A stretch of DNA of 64,000 nucleotides, taken from contig NC_051101.1 in NCBI RefSeq assembly GCF_901709675.1, positions 6,470,501 to 6,534,500 of the forward strand, given 5' to 3'. A program made the translations under genes and the position numbers. The notes under the pieces are model-generated. The model had not been told where the DNA came from and searched no databases. It worked only from the letters and a program-made list of their open reading frames with translations. This DNA is from Syngnathus acus. Lineage: Eukaryota > Chordata > Actinopteri > Syngnathiformes > Syngnathidae. Shown here piece by piece: positions 1 to 14,079 of the stretch (positions are counted from its first letter, which is position 1; every line of letters begins with the position of its first letter).

Positions 1-419
1 GTAGATTGTCATTGTTACAAATCGAACACATGTCTTTTTTTTTTCTTCAAACCATAACACATTTGATTTGAGTGGCATAGTGGAACACTGTGTGAATTGC
101 TTCTGCTAATATTTAACAGACTGTATTAGCAGTTGTTAAACAGTAAACGTGAATCTACCACACAGTCAGGTTCTCAGAGCATCTGAGTGGAGGTGTTCTT
201 TAAGTGTTTTGCCATGAAATGGGATCAGGAGCATGGCAACTATTAGTTTGAGCCTTATTTGGTGCTACAATGTTGGCTCAGTTTGTTAAGATGGAAAAGT
301 GATTTATTTTCTTCTCTATACTACTGCAATTCCTTTGGAAGCGTTTGTTCTAGTCATTTATGTATATTGAAATTTTTGGGTGAAATGACACTGAATTAAT
401 AGTACTGTAGTGTACACAC

Positions 420-1150
420 TGAACAATATTGTTTGGACACTTCAGTTGACAAAAAAAAGTGGTCACTGAAATAATTTGAAACGGACAAAAGGAATCTTTT
501 AAAAAGCAAAGAAGGGAAATGGACCTTTACAACTTTTATGGTATTTTAGTAATCTAATATTTTGTCAGACAACATTTTGAGGCCAGTCACTTCAGCCAAA
601 TTATTTATGCAACTCTGAGACTTTTTCAACTCTAGCTCCTTCCACACGGCTTTAGATTGGTTCTTATAGAAGGTCACTTCAGAATAGTCTACATAAGCTT
701 TGATTCTTACCCATTTTAGGTCATTACCTTGTTGACGGACGATTGACTTGCAGCTGAGACCAAGGTCTCTGACAATCCTGTAGCCAGTAGTTTGCCCCTG
801 ATCATTTTTAGAGTTCATTGAAATCTGCAGAGATTTAAGAAAGGCTGTGTCAGATGTAGCAAAGAAGCCCCAGAATATAACTCCTCCATGTTTCTCAATA
901 GGTACGGTCTTTTCTTGGTATTGCTTCATTTTGTTTCTACAAACATGATGTGACTTGCCAGAAAGCTACAGTTTTGGCTCTGTCCAAAGGATATTCTCCT
1001 GGAAGCATTTCTGTCAAAATGCATTTTTACTCGGTTTCAAGTTACTTCACTGACCATGCTGAACTTTTTTCAAAAGAAGGGCATCTGCAATCTACTTAGT
1101 CTGACATACACTTCTCTACAATTGCAATGTCTGGAGCTTCCAACTTCACC
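420..1150 (-). mobile_element. Degraded Tc1-like transposon, transposase relic on the minus strand
   Basis: A minus-strand frame of 127 codons (929 to 546) retains Tc1 transposase landmarks: KHGGVIFWGFFATS, corresponding to the KHGGGSVMVWGCF core, and RQQGNDLKW in place of the usual QQDNDPKH. The flanking sequence (about 430-540, with ggtcactgaaataatttgaa) and the tract after 930 match the ends of a salmonid/cyprinid-type Tc1 family from memory. The second catalytic Asp of the DNDPKH motif is replaced, and no full-length frame exists, so the copy is dead. The same family's left end recurs at 36713. Confidence 0.75.
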
Positions 1151-1930
1151 CGTGCCCAGTTTCAATTGTTCTGGCTGCTAAGACCTTAATCCCAAATAAG
1201 ATCCTTGCCATAAAAAGTATGGATTGTTGAGGGATGTGGCACTTGTAAGGGGTGTTAGAAGTGCCACCTGCATTGATCTGCCCCCCTCACTCTCTGGCCG
1301 TGCAATATGCAGGGCCACGTGAAAGCATCAGCACTTGGAGGAAGGCCAAGTCTGGGGCCCGCCAGCCCAACCGACCACCAAACCCACGGCAGCTTAGTGT
1401 GGCCGGTCGCTTTGCAGACTATAATTCAGAGCCACGTCAGCTTTTATGTGGCACTTTTAACAGCCCCTGTTTCGCACTCAGCTATTTCAGAGGGGCTAAT
1501 TTCTTAGACCATGTGGCATTACAGGTGCATGTTATATAGCCACAAAAAGCTCGTTTACCCTGTTAATGTTTCTGAACGCAAAGAGTTTTCCCTTGGTATC
1601 CAATTTTTGCTGAAACTCGATTACATTGTCAATAGTTGATTCTATTTTTAACACAACTTGAAGGATTGTTATACGTGGAAGTTGAAAGGTCCATTACGAT
1701 GTCTGGACCAGTAGTCTAGACTCTAGATTAGCTCATGTGGTGATTTATTAAGGCTGCTTGAGGCATCTGAGACATGAGCCTTTCTGGTGTGATTGTAATG
1801 CCTCATTACTTCTGTTCATAGTTCGTCAAAGCTCGCAGCTCCCGGTCTGTGTATCCAAGCGAAACCAAGAATGAAGGAACGACTGCCGAGTTGTCATATA
1901 CTTAATAGGACAGTCACAATGGGGATATAG

Positions 1931-2104
1931 TACCGTAATTTTCGGACTATAAGTCGCGGTTTTTTTTCATAGTTTGGGTGGGGGGGCGACTTATACTCAG
2001 GAGCGATTTATATACATATATATGTTTTTTTTTCACTTTTTTGGGCATTTTATGGCTGGTGCGACTTATACTCCGGTGCGACTTATAGTCCGAAAATTAC
2101 GGTA
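1931..2104. mobile_element. Palindromic 'CCGTA' MITE, copy 1 (174 bp)
   Basis: Begins taccgtaattttcggactat and ends with its near-perfect inverted complement (atagtccgaaaattacggta). Inner motifs gcgacttatactc and gcgacttatagtc repeat near the ends. TA at both ends would fit a TA target duplication. No coding capacity. Two longer relatives occur at 44529 and 60374. Confidence 0.8.
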
Positions 2105-3226
2105 CATTATTTTTGATAATTGGCCAAATTGGACTTGTCCGTCCAATCTAATATCTTATTTTTCTTTTCTATAGTATTCATATATTTCAGGCAATACAAA
2201 GGCTATGTGGGTTATGTGCATGTGTCAGTGCCTGCGTGTTTTGTGTGTCTGTGTGTGTATGAATACTTTGTCCCATTTTTATTGTGAGGTTTTGTTTTAT
2301 ATTTGGTTTCAATGCAATGTATATTGTTGATGAATATAGCTCTACAGGTGTATTAAGTAACAAGGCAATGGAATAATTCTGAGTGCTTATGCTGACTGAA
2401 ATCACTATAGTGGACATAATCGTGTCACCGTGGTGATTAACACTTGTCATCTGGTAACTGAAATCAACATTGATTGATAACTCAAACCAAATATATACTG
2501 TAAAAATATGTTACGTAACATGTTTAAAAGTCCGAAGAGTATTTATTCAATTTAAATTCTACAGTAAGGCATCTTTGTTAAACAATACGGTGAAATTAAG
2601 AGCAGGTGTTGATGTTTTCCGTTGACTGAAACTCGATTAATGCCTGAATCAGTCATCTGAGGAATTGAAGCTTGAGGGAGGGAAAACAGTGGGAAACGGG
2701 GAAGGGTGGGTGGATTATCAACTCTAAATGGATTATCACTGTGGTGTGCATTCCACTTTCCTCTCCTCCCCACAATTCCTCAGTCGTCGGTGCTGCTCCA
2801 CCGCTTCCCATGAACACGTCTGTCCAGTTTTTGCTGATTCGTAGCTCATAATTCCTTTTTCTGTCTTCGGCCTCACAATAATATTGGTCATTTCACTGTG
2901 ACATAATTAACAAATGTGAGTAACACTTGGAAGTATAACTGTGACAATAATTCTCATCCTAATAATGACCCACACGTCCACCGCAGCTGGACCTGTTAGA
3001 CAGCAGCAGGAAGCTACGTCCAGTTATACACACAGACACTCACGCACAGGCCTCTTGGTAGTTCTCCTTTAACGCCCGATGAACCACGTCATTGCCATTT
3101 TCTCGCCTTGCGATCTGCAGCTGTCCGCACAACTTGATTAAAACATTTCTTTTAGTAATCCCTGTGTAATGAAGCTCTCTCCTGAGAATGTGTGTGTTCA
3201 TGTGTAGGTCAGGGGTGCTCCAGATG

Positions 3227-3293
3227 GTGTGTGTGTGTGTGTGTTTATGTGCATGCTTCTGTGCGTGCGTGTTTGTGTGTCCATGTGTGTGGG
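3227..3293. repeat. GT-rich microsatellite
   Basis: A short GT run followed by interrupted GTGC/GTGT units. Such alternating purine-pyrimidine DNA can adopt the Z form. No gene. Confidence 0.8.
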
Positions 3294-6200
3294 TATGAGC
3301 CAGGGAGGTATGAAGGGGAGAAAGGAGAAGTGAGTTTCACTCTACTGTTTCTTAGTTTAGTTATTACAGGACAGATGACTGAGAAATGCACACATGGAAC
3401 AAGTTTGACACAAGTCTCAGGAAGAGCAAAACCTCAAAAAGTAACGAGAAATCGAGCCTCTGCATCATCTTAATTTCTCACTCAAATCCAAAGGTGTTAG
3501 GTTTGTTGGCTGGATGTCAGAATTGCCTTTGGCCTGTGTGAAACTGCTCAAATTATTTGATGACAATCATTTCCAAATAGCAGCCATGCCATTGATAACA
3601 TATGTAAGTACCTAATCTGAACTGTTTTATTGGACCTAAGGATGCTTTTCCTTTTTGTGATGCAGTATAACACTGAATACACAATGGTTTTCATACAACA
3701 CATTTGAGAAATTTTAAAGTCACTGCTTTGAAAATTTGTAATGTAATCACTCCCTAAACAAAAGTTTTGTTAAAGATGGACAATATTTATTTTGTGTAGA
3801 TATTAGACACATTTTTTGATTTATACTAAATTATATTCAGAATACCAACGTTTTAGCACCCACTAAAAGGTTATTTTTTGGACTTAAAACATGCCCATAC
3901 TTCTGTTAGCCGAGCTCCGAGGAAGGGATCCAAATTAATTAAAATAGTTTAGTCTTAGTTGTATTTGCAATCGGAAAAAAAGCAGCAGATACTTGTTGAC
4001 TGTTCTCTTTTGGTAATGTTTGCTTTGGTTAATCAAGTCCGGGTGTGACAGTGAATGATTTAGAGAAACTTAAGATAACGTCACTGGCTCCAAGACAGTG
4101 GCTATCAGTTTCGTCTATCTGACAAATATGTCACTCTGTAATGGATTATATTGGAGCTGCTGTGGAGTGAAGTAGTTCAGATAAGACCCATGTCAAGAGA
4201 AAGTAGCACAATGTAATGAGGCTTGATACGGATTGACTTAATTGACATTATTCCCACCTACAGCCAATATATATGAAAAGTCCATACTATAATTACAGAC
4301 AGACAGTGAATATGCCATTGTGTAAATATAGTCTACTACTCCTTTGCGGTCCATTAAAGTGCACCTTGCTCCTCATCTCCTGTCGACCTTCCAAGCCCCA
4401 CAGCTGTCTTTGTCACTGTATTTTGAAAAGAGCGAGGGAAATGATTTTTGGTCCTCTGCAGGATATGAGTAATAACAAAAATGAACACTGTGGAAAAATG
4501 TCTGCCGGTTCCAAGCTTGTATTCTGGGACACTGTATAAACCATTCTGACCAGCTGCTCTTGGCAATATACTTGCAATCATGGCAAGATGCAGGTTTATT
4601 TTATTTCTTTTTGGGGGGTATTTTCAGACCACAGGTGGCCCTGAAGTTGAGGAATTCTATTTTTCGCCTCTGTCAGAGCATTGCTATCGCTCACCATTAT
4701 TTTGCTGGACAATTGATGACACCCATCACACATGTGCAGCAGTTATGGTTTTGGCATAGTGTGTAGTATTGCGCTTGCTTTAAAACTTCCCTCATTAAGG
4801 GAATTTCTGCGACTATTTGTCACCATTTGCATTTATGTGCGGATTCTGTTGGTAGAAGTAACATCTGTGTATGAATATATTCTTTTGTGAGGTGAATTTG
4901 GTGTTTTTAGAGCTAGACATATTCATTGATAGCTGATGGAAATGGCAGCATTTATCCCGTTACTGTTGATTCACACACCTTTTCGAGTTTACTTATTCAT
5001 TTTAATCACTATCACTAACAGGTTGTGGCTTCCATCATAATTTGATTTTTTTGCCAGTCAAAAGAAGAAACAGATTCGGAAATAGTACATCTGCTGTTTT
5101 TGTTGCCTTAACCCATGACTCATAGCTTCAACATAACACCTTCCTTGTTTTGCTTGATTCAGAAAGGGGCAGTAGAGAGGAAGACAGATGTACCAGTCAG
5201 TAAGTAACACAGTCCAGCAGTTTGGGAGTCTTCCAGTTGACTTTGCCTCAATTTGGAGTATGATTTGTCACGGTACCAACAGAGGACAGATCTGGAAATG
5301 GGGGTTAATGCTGTTGAAATCCACCTACCACCACGTTAGAGTTATGAGGCCTTGTTTTTCCATAACTCCCGACTACTTTTCAATTTAATTTTAAATCCGA
5401 CATATTTTTACTCGCTTAAGTGTTTTCAGTTGAGAATTTGTTGATCTAAATGACTTCTGTGGGGTCGGATACCGTCAATGCAACGAGACGTTGATGTTCA
5501 AGTCAAGGAGCGGGTGTCTTTTAATTTATGAGCCAAGATCGCAAATGGTTTGCAGGGCCATTTCGCATGGGTCTCTACGTAATTGTTGAAGTATGCTTTA
5601 ATAAGCTCTAACTTCCCATGGTGGGAAGTCAACTTCAGTGTTCCATACAACAAATTGTTGGATGCCCAATACATGTGGTTATTTATTTAGTGTGGTAGAC
5701 ACTACTTTTGTTAAGGATTCAAATGTTTCTCTTTGGCGACATGAGTTTTTTGTCAGATGCTCTGGTTTCTGACAGAAAGCTCTTCTCCACGTTGCATTGC
5801 CAGCTGAAATCCGAAAAGTCTTGCTGTCCTCCCAGCCAACATCCTGACCCTAATGAGACTTTCTGCATCTGATTTAAGTCCATCCACATTGCTTTTTTAC
5901 GATGAGTCTGGCATAATATAATAAAAGCAGGTGCATAATTAAGGTTTTAGAGGACCGCATGCGCATGACAACTCCCTTGGAATCACACTTGAATAAGCCA
6001 ACAAACCTTTATCCTTTGCCAATCTGTCTATTGAAGTGGCTTTGCAAACACATTTGCTCCGCATGTGGGGCACATTATTGCTGCATGGTCCCCTTCACTT
6101 TCCTTTTGTACATCAGCAAAATGTAACTCTGTGTACACATGCACACAGGCATGCACAAACACATGAAAATCTGTTTGATGTCACGCGATATAGAATGTAA

Positions 6201-7217
6201 CAGTAGTGATTTTAATAGCCGAGAAGCACGGTTGTCAAATGCACCCACATGGAGCTGTGGATTGAAAATATGCATGGTATCAAGTGAAACCTGTTGACCC
6301 TGTCACGTTTTCTCTTTGCTTTTATCTTCTTTTCTTTCAAACTGCCTCTATGCCTTTTTGGTGCCCCCTTTCAAGGCAGCATGCGGTTTAGTACTCCGCA
6401 CCCGTCTGTGTATAGCTAACAGGTCGTGTCACCCTGCTGAACCACCCAGGAGGAGAATAAAGGGAAAGCTGAAGAGACACTGAAAGGAGAGCGAGAGAGA
6501 AGTAGAGAAGTTAAACGATTGCAGAGCTGCTTAGTAGGGGAGAACCCCGTGACATACTGCACACTTTAAATGGGATCTGAGCCAAGTGAATGTGTGGTTA
6601 AATTAACTGTGATGTTCATTCACATCACTGCCGACATTGGAAACTTAGTCCCTGTTCTCGTTTCACCTCTGTAGTCATTTAATCATAAGTACAGCACAGA
6701 ATTCATTCATTGTACCAACCTTGAACACGCAGAAAGGAACCACTCTCTCTGACTTCGAGACTTTGTGCATGTGGTGGTGTTTTCTCAGCCAAAAAAAAAA
6801 AAAACACTTCTCACCTTGCAAGTAGTTTTAATACCTGACACGTAAATTTGAAAGGTATGTCAAGATGCTTGTGGATGTGCCGTAAAGTTGTCAGGTGAAA
6901 ATGTACCTGTCAAGATTCTTTTCTGTGTTAGCTTTCTATGCTTGACATTATTTCCCATAAATCATCTTTTCTGTTTGGACTGAGCTCAAGAGAGGGCTTG
7001 GTGTCAAAGAAGCAGCCTACCCAAGTATTTTCCAAATAACTGAAGAAGCCTTGCTCTTCCTGTTGAGTTCTATCTTTTTATTTTTTAATCATATTGTGAT
7101 TAAAAGTCAAGCAGAAACTTCCGCCAGTGTTTTTTTTAATTTTATTCAGCACATATCCTTCGCTTGTACTATCCTTCACATAACCCACTTTCTATGTTAC
7201 TTTTTATTATCTTGCAG

Positions 7218-7402
7218 GAGTAAAAGGTCTTCTGTGCCCATCACAGAGTATATTTTGGAGCTTCCTCACTTCACTGTGCAGGCCACAAGAGCCCAGATGC
7301 ATCTTCTCCAAGCAATCTGGCAGAGCTGGACACATGGCATGGTGAATGGGGCGCCATCAACACTCAGCGAAAGCCTTATCAATGAAGTTTACAAAGCTCC
7401 AG
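7218..7402 (+). CDS. vps13b: VPS13B exon A (185 bp, enters phase 2, exits phase 1)
   Basis: Acceptor cttgcag ends at 7217; donor ccag|gtaatg follows 7402. The first base completes a split codon, expected to be Trp from the family, and the last base starts a Gly codon shared with exon B. It encodes about 61 residues: a beta-strand pair (PITEYILELPHFTVQA) followed by an amphipathic helix (RAQMHLLQAIWQSWTHG). This strand-then-helix order is typical of a repeating beta-groove module and its connector in VPS13 proteins. The segment TRAQ...LLQAI.QSW is the part most like the mammalian protein. The open frame runs back into the intron, so the acceptor, not the open frame, sets the start. Confidence 0.9.
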
Positions 7403-9028
7403 GTAATGTTAGACCCTAATCAACTGACATTTGCTCGTTGGTGGCCTCATTTGATTATGGATTTAAACCACCACACAGTTGAAGCTCTTTACTTGTTACT
7501 TCACTAATGCCTACAAAACCTGTGGAGGGCTATGGCAGGGGCTCAAGCAGAAGCCAAGGTGACATTCACCTGCTCCATATGCTCGCTTGTTAAAAGTGAA
7601 CCCCCTCAAAAGTTCTATTGCGTCAGAAAACAGCATTTTGAGATCAGGAAACTGCAGTAGTAAACGTGTGGGGCAGACAGCTCAGCAATGAAATTAAATT
7701 GTCCATAGAGCCTAAAGTGAAGCCAAAGTAAACAGCATAGTTGGGTGATATTTTGGAGTTCCGTCATTAATCATGACCACAGAAGCATTAAAAATTGTTC
7801 CTTTACATAGTCATCATATAAAATGAAAACAGTCACTATTTCAGTCATATAAATGTTGATGGACTTGTCTTCTACGTGGTAGGGGTCTAAGTGTTGCAAG
7901 TGGTTCTGGAGACAAGGTTAAATCAACCCAAAACTCCTTTACGCTTCACATCGTCTGCTATATTAATGTTCAATTTCAGCAGTTTGCCTTTTTTGTTCAA
8001 GTCAAATTAAAACAGTAGCGCTTTTCATTTTGGTCACATCTGGACAGTCCTCTGGGGGGGTTCGGGGTTTTCCAACTCATTACGATTGCGTTGTTTGGTA
8101 AGCCGTCAGTCTCTGGCTGCCAAACCGGCAAAGCTACCTTTTTACTGTTGTGTGCCTGCCAAAAAGTATGAAACTGGTCTCCCGTGGAGTAAAGTCAAAT
8201 ATTCCTCTTCTCTCACTTTGCCTTCTGTTGGAACAGGGTTGAATAGTTACAAGAAGAAACATTTTAACATCTGGACATTTGGTTGCAGGATCGAAAAAAA
8301 AGGTGGCGAGGGAGTTTGCATTTAGGGCTTTGGAGGCAAAGAAGTGTTGAGTATTGCTTGTGTTTTCCCTAAGTTTGTAGTTGAAATGCCGAGATGTTAC
8401 ATGAATTATGGAAACGGCCTGTGAATGTTTGACGGCATTTAGGTCATTTTATTCTCAGTCGCATTGAATCATACAAATTCGGCAGGGATTCACTATTGAA
8501 TTTGTTTAATATAATGATGTAAAACAATACGATAATGATAACATTGTTGTGGTCAGGGCATGCCGAGGACCGGAGTTGCCTACCCATGCTTTAGGGCATA
8601 TATTAGGGCTTGAATTTATGGATAAAGTCTTAAGCGCGGATTCTGTAAATTCAAGTGTAAGTTTTTAAATATTTGAAATATTGTGATTTTCTAACCTCAT
8701 GAGTGAACCTTGGTGATCTTTTTATGCTTGCTAATTGTTTTCAGTAACACAAGTTATTTAAAATAATGATATTTGAAATCCCTGTAGAAACAGTTATGTT
8801 TTGCTTTAACAGCACCAAAAGACTTCTGTTTCTTTTTAAAAGTGTTGACATTGTGGCATTCTGTTATTAATGTCATTTTCCATCTTAGCGGTGGGATAAT
8901 TTTTCTCTTAATGTGGCTTTCTGACAGAGTGGCTATTGGTAATTTACATTGATTACAAAATCCAGAATTGGAACCAGGATTGAAACTTGTGTTTATTCAT
9001 TTTTCACTTTAATGGCCGTTGCGTAGAC

Positions 9029-9120
9029 CAGGGTTATCAAGCTCAATTACACAAGAGGACAAAACTTAAAACACACTTTAGGTTGATGGCCAACCAGGAT
9101 AAACATTTATTCAACAGACT
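9029..9120. mobile_element. Fragment (left end) of a hAT-type nonautonomous element
   Basis: Starts cagggttatcaagctcaatt and continues with a gaggacaaaacttaaaacac tract and ggataaacatttattcaaca. This resembles a common teleost element whose consensus begins CAGGGGTGTCAAACTCAATT. No right end could be placed, so it is either truncated or too decayed downstream. Confidence 0.5.
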
Positions 9121-11231
9121 AAAATGAAATCTTTTTTTTTAAACATAATTACTAATTGAAACAAACGGTATACAGTATTATTCTAAAATAAATCAACTTA
9201 AATGTAAAATACCTTAGATGTTGCTCTACATCTGTCTTGTACAAATTCAAAATATAATATATGCGGCAGAAATTAAAACTGAATGGTCCAAAATCTGAGT
9301 TTACCAAGAGATTTTTGATAGTTCCATGCTTCCAAGTTAGTCTGAACAAATTAGAGCTGGCCCCTTTCTCTTCCAACATGACTATGCAGAAGTACACAAA
9401 GCAAGGTTCTTTCAGTAAAATGGCCTTTACGCTCTATTTTGGCATCCGTGGTCTTATGTCATCAGCACTGCACATCACAGCACCTCAAAAAATAGTGTGG
9501 CGTGTGTTAGGGAATGTAATTCTTTGCTGCTTGTTATCATGCCTCCTAATATGTTATTTTGTGCAGACATGGTGTAATAGTAATGGTGTCATTTCTAGTC
9601 ATGCATGGTGAAAATTATGACTACTTTGGGAGTTGGTGAATGTGAATTAATGACACTTTGGTCTCTTGTGACATTGGAGAACCACACGAGTGGTTGTGTG
9701 AAATAGAAAGTCAGTGTTTGGTGTTTATTTTGAATGCAAGTTGTTTTTGAAGTAATTTCTACCCCCTTCTCTTTTGATGTTAGCTTCTCAATAGTCAAAG
9801 GTGTTTCATATTGAGTCAGGCAGATAACACATCTGGTCAATGTCCTTCGTGGGAGAGCTGCCTTGGAATGAGATTTCTTTCCTTGTCCAAAGAGAGAAAA
9901 TCAAATGCAATCAAATTCACAAAAGCTTCAGGTTTAATCACAGGGTACTGACAGGCATGTTAAGTTTCCTCAAAACAATTTTGGCCTCAGGTTAAAGCAG
10001 CAGTTAGAAATTTGAAATCACTGGAGATGACCGCAATGCAACCACATCTTGTAAGACTTGGTTAATTTATTTTTAATTATTGCACAATGGCTGTAATTTT
10101 AACTCAACATGCAAAATGGTTAGTTGCCTGCATTTTGCATTTGGCCTTGATAACGTTTGAAATTATGTTTTTGTAGCACAGCACAGATGTCCTGTGGTGT
10201 TGTGTGTTCCGCTCAAATATGTTTTCTATGCTGATCAGTGATGGGACTTATGACCTTATAAATAAATGTTTATTTTATTTCTAGTGACACGCAATCTAAT
10301 TAATTACTGAACAATTTCAGTTTGTTACCTTAAGTATCAGTTAATTAAAGCTGTGTTCATCAAACCAGTGGCATCTCCCTCTTTCTTTGATTCATCTTAT
10401 CATTTAAGGGTCACAACACAATCATATAAATTATGCTGATTGGCTAAGGTGGAGTTAATTCTTATTGTAAATCAATCAGAGGTGGACTTAATTTATCATG
10501 TCAGCTGTCCACCCAGGTTAGAAACTATGTTTTTTTAGCTGTGACGAAACCATCAACTTTTTTGATTTGTTGACTGACTGTTTGATTTTGTTTCAATATT
10601 TTCTGAGCTTATCTGAGTCCACATTCTGGTTTTCTGTTGATTGTTTAATCTGATTTTCATTATGTAGACATATTCCTATACCACCGTAATTGTCAGCAGA
10701 ACCAGTTGTTATTTATTCTGTTATACTTTTGGCATCCTTGTGTGGTTTTCAGTCGCAGTTATCATGGTAGCAGTAGCTGAAGGAAGCGTGTAATTCCCGT
10801 CTGCCGTGGCGTGCAGCCACTGCTAACCTCAGGTTCGGTGACACACTGACCACACTGACGTCCCACACACTGTGGCCGTCTCCATTTGTTTTAGCTAAAA
10901 GTATGTTCTCCATACTGTGTAATCTTATGGTAAAATTTCATTTAACCGTGCGACTGTAACTTTTGCAATTTTTGTCTGAAATCTTCATACGGACGTATCA
11001 AAATAATATAGGTTTCATCAATACACGTGCGTCAGGCGACCTTTAAAGATGAAAGACGTTTTTCCAGCAAATGATAAAACAGGTTATAAGTGAAAAGTTA
11101 GTTATTGGTCATAATTTCAGAGTTACACCCTGTATTTTAATGTTAGGGAGAGTTTTTAATTACATTTATGAAGTCAGCCTTGGATCTCAGTGACACAGAA
11201 CTGTGATGAAAACACAGTCTGTTTCTTATTG

Positions 11232-11255
11232 TCATTCATTCATTCATTCATTTTT
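11232..11255. repeat. ATTC tetranucleotide run
   Basis: Short (ATTC)n followed directly by a T run. Simple repeat only. Confidence 0.7.
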
Positions 11256-13070
11256 TTTGGGTCATTCTTGCGTTTCAACCCTCAGAGCAGTGTTTCCTTT
11301 AATGCAGTGCACACTGAATAAAAAAAAAGTAGTTAACCCCACAATTGCTTATGATATAAGAGGGACCATTGGAACACTGTACTTGTAATGGCTTTAAACA
11401 CTGAGACAAACATTGCACTCCCTTTCATTGTTGCTCAATGAAAGCAAAATAAGTTGCCATCATAAATTAAAGTTAGGTGTTGAGACAGTTAAAGAAAAAA
11501 AACAAAGTCTGTTTCAGTATGGCCTTACCCCCTCACTCAAGACATTTTCTTTGAAGAGGTCGGATTGAGTGGTTGAGTCACCTAGCGTTCTTTAAATGGT
11601 AGCAAGAAATCAGGAGGAAGTAAGGAAGAAAGAGGGGCCTTTTTGTCTACACACAACCTTATTACTGACATTAAAAACACGTTATGTCAGCATCAGAAAA
11701 CTGATAAATAAATCTTGGATGGAACTTGAGACGGCACGGCTCTTGTCAGTGCAAACTTCAATGGGCCACATACGGCCTTGTTCCTTTCCTGGCAGATCGT
11801 GATGATGTTTTAAGTCAGTCCAGACAGTCTGTCGTCTTTTGCTTTTGTCCTCCTGCATCTCTGTTCTTTTTTATGTCATTCACTTCTGTCTCGAGTTTGT
11901 ATATGAAACCGAGGAAATTAATTCAAAACAGGAGATTTTGAGCTGTATTTTCCCATAATCATTCAAAGCATTGGATTGTTCCTTTTGAAGAAATCAAAGC
12001 AAAATGAAGCACATTTGTTAACCCTTAAACCAACATCGCTGGTCAACTTTAAACTGACACAAAAACACCGACTTAGTCTTTTGCCAGTGGTTTTTGTGTT
12101 GATATTTTGCTATCTTCCCAGTGGTGTGCAGTCAAGGCCTTCTTTGCTTGACTAAACATTATCAGAAACATTGACCTTCATTTAAAACTTTGATTAAATT
12201 GGATTATTTATTTCCAACCATTATTTATGTGTGTTTCTCGGTCGCCCAACTCATAGTTATGTGGATGTAGATTTATTTTTGTCCAATTAGAATCCAGGGT
12301 CTGTGTTGCCATGTTGATCTAATCTGCGCGGAGCCTTCAGAATCTGGCATGTGGCTCTTAAACGCTCACCTTAGTAATAGCTGTTCCTTTTTTAACGCAG
12401 TCACAATTTAGCTTGACCACTCTTCGCTCATGCTCAAAGTGATGTCTTTTTTGTGTTGTGTAAATATGCCCACCAAAGATTGGGTGATCGGGAGAACAAT
12501 GTCAGACATAATTTAAAAATGTGTTTTCAAGTCGGTCTTTACAGAAAACCAGAACATTGTGAGGTTTGGTTGGTTGTTTTTTCTTTTTATGGGACGAGCG
12601 TCTTCATTGATTCACTGTGGTTAGCTGTTGCAGGCAAACTGCAGTACACTAATTGTCTCCTTACGAGTGCCAATGTCGGACTCTTGTAGGTCCCAGCAAA
12701 TTCTTCTCACACTCCTCGCACATCCTTCGTCTCGTCTATTTTGCCCTGCATCTTCTATCCCCAACTCCATGACTCCACTTTCACTGTCTTCCAAGCACTG
12801 TGCCAAGACCCATTAGTGTTGACCAAATGACTTCCGCAAGACTTAATTGAGGTAATTCGGTGGCAGGGAGAGTCATGGTCTGGAAAAGCCAGGAACATGT
12901 GTCACTGCTTTACTGAGCAGACTGAAATGTAGGCAGCACCTGGGAAGGATGGAAATCATGAAAATTAGACCCCCAGTATTTGCCACCATCAACACTAACA
13001 CACCAAGTTTTCCTTCACACGCACACATATACATTCATACATGCTGAAACTGGCATACACTATTCCTGTA

Positions 13071-13083
13071 CCCCCCCCCCCCC
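13071..13083. repeat. C13 homopolymer
   Basis: Thirteen uninterrupted C bases preceded by gta. Likely length-polymorphic and error-prone in sequencing. Confidence 0.85.
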
Positions 13084-13897
13084 TTCCCGAACAATGCTGG
13101 CACTGGGTCTATCAGTGCAAATACACTTACTTTTGTTGTTTGACTCTTCATTTTTCTAGACCTGTTGCTCAGTTTCAGAATGACAAATCCAGCTGCCCAT
13201 ATTTGCCCTCATGGTGTGTGTTTGATGGTGTGATGTAGCCTCTGGCCTCTAGCTGTGTGTTTATGTACTCCTTGCACCTGCCCTCATTTGACAAATAACA
13301 GCACCACACGCATTCAATTCTCTCGGTCACACACAGAAACACTCACACGTGTGCTTGTAATAGACACACTAATGCATTGCACCAAACAAAATACCACGTC
13401 TCACGGCAACAAACTACAACCCTGTGTGTTTTCTCTTCCTGGGTACCCCACTTTTTATAGTCTTAACAGCTGGACAAAACATTATTAAGTGCAGCTACTA
13501 CCACCCCAGCAGGTGCAGTGTGCCCTTTAGGACAAATCTACGTGGCTAAGGGCTGTAGAAATACTTCTCTATTTCATGATTGTTGTCATATTCATGTATT
13601 TATAAAATGAACGATGGTCAATTATTGCAATTTCTAGAAAATATAATCAAATGGCTTAAAACACATTGAGAATATTTGCAGTACAAATCTCAACTGTTGG
13701 GTTTGCACTGAAAAGTGGCATTTAAAATTTATTTTCAAGCAGGACATGACTTGCTACAGACGGAGGAATTGTTTAAGGTCGATGGGCAACAAAAAATCAG
13801 TTGCACTACTTGCATCAAGAGGCAGGCTGGGAGACATAGACATTTGTTAACGTCTGGAGCTTAAGATCAGGGGATGCTTTGAGAATAATTGTCAATT

Positions 13898-13965
13898 TTT
13901 GTCTATGTGAAGCCCTTTGAGACTGCTTGTGATTTAGGGCTATACAAATAAACTTGACTTGACTT
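13898..13965 (+). mobile_element. Retroposon 3' tail with TTGAC repeats
   Basis: gaagccctttgagactgctt, then tgatttagggctatacaaat, then aaacttgacttgacttga. This is a widespread teleost tail sequence ending in a pentamer repeat. The upstream body is not recognisable. An antisense relative lies at 46803-46860. Confidence 0.55.
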
Positions 13966-14079
13966 GATAATACAAGAGGGACTTTCATATAGAGAGAGAT
14001 AGAAGAGAAGTTAGTGGTTAAGATTTTAGCAAATTGGCTGCAATTTTTTCGATTAAATGGTTGTGTTAAAAAAAAGAGA

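Larger units (their letters stand above)
1..7217 (+). other. Partial upstream intron of vps13b
   Basis: No exon was recognised in this stretch. It ends in a cttgcag acceptor at 7211-7217. It holds a Tc1-like relic (420-1150), a GC-richer block (about 1250-1490), a palindromic MITE (1931-2104), a GT-rich tract (3227-3293) and a poly-A run near 6790. The exon that precedes exon A in the family, whose last codon should be a split Trp codon, was not found and is probably upstream of the window. Confidence 0.7.

Noticed and set aside
4620-4770. Two overlapping plus-strand frames after a ttttcag acceptor, considered as the exon before exon A
   Set aside because: Neither frame resembles the family sequence that should precede exon A, and no good donor gives the phase-2 junction (split Trp codon) exon A needs.
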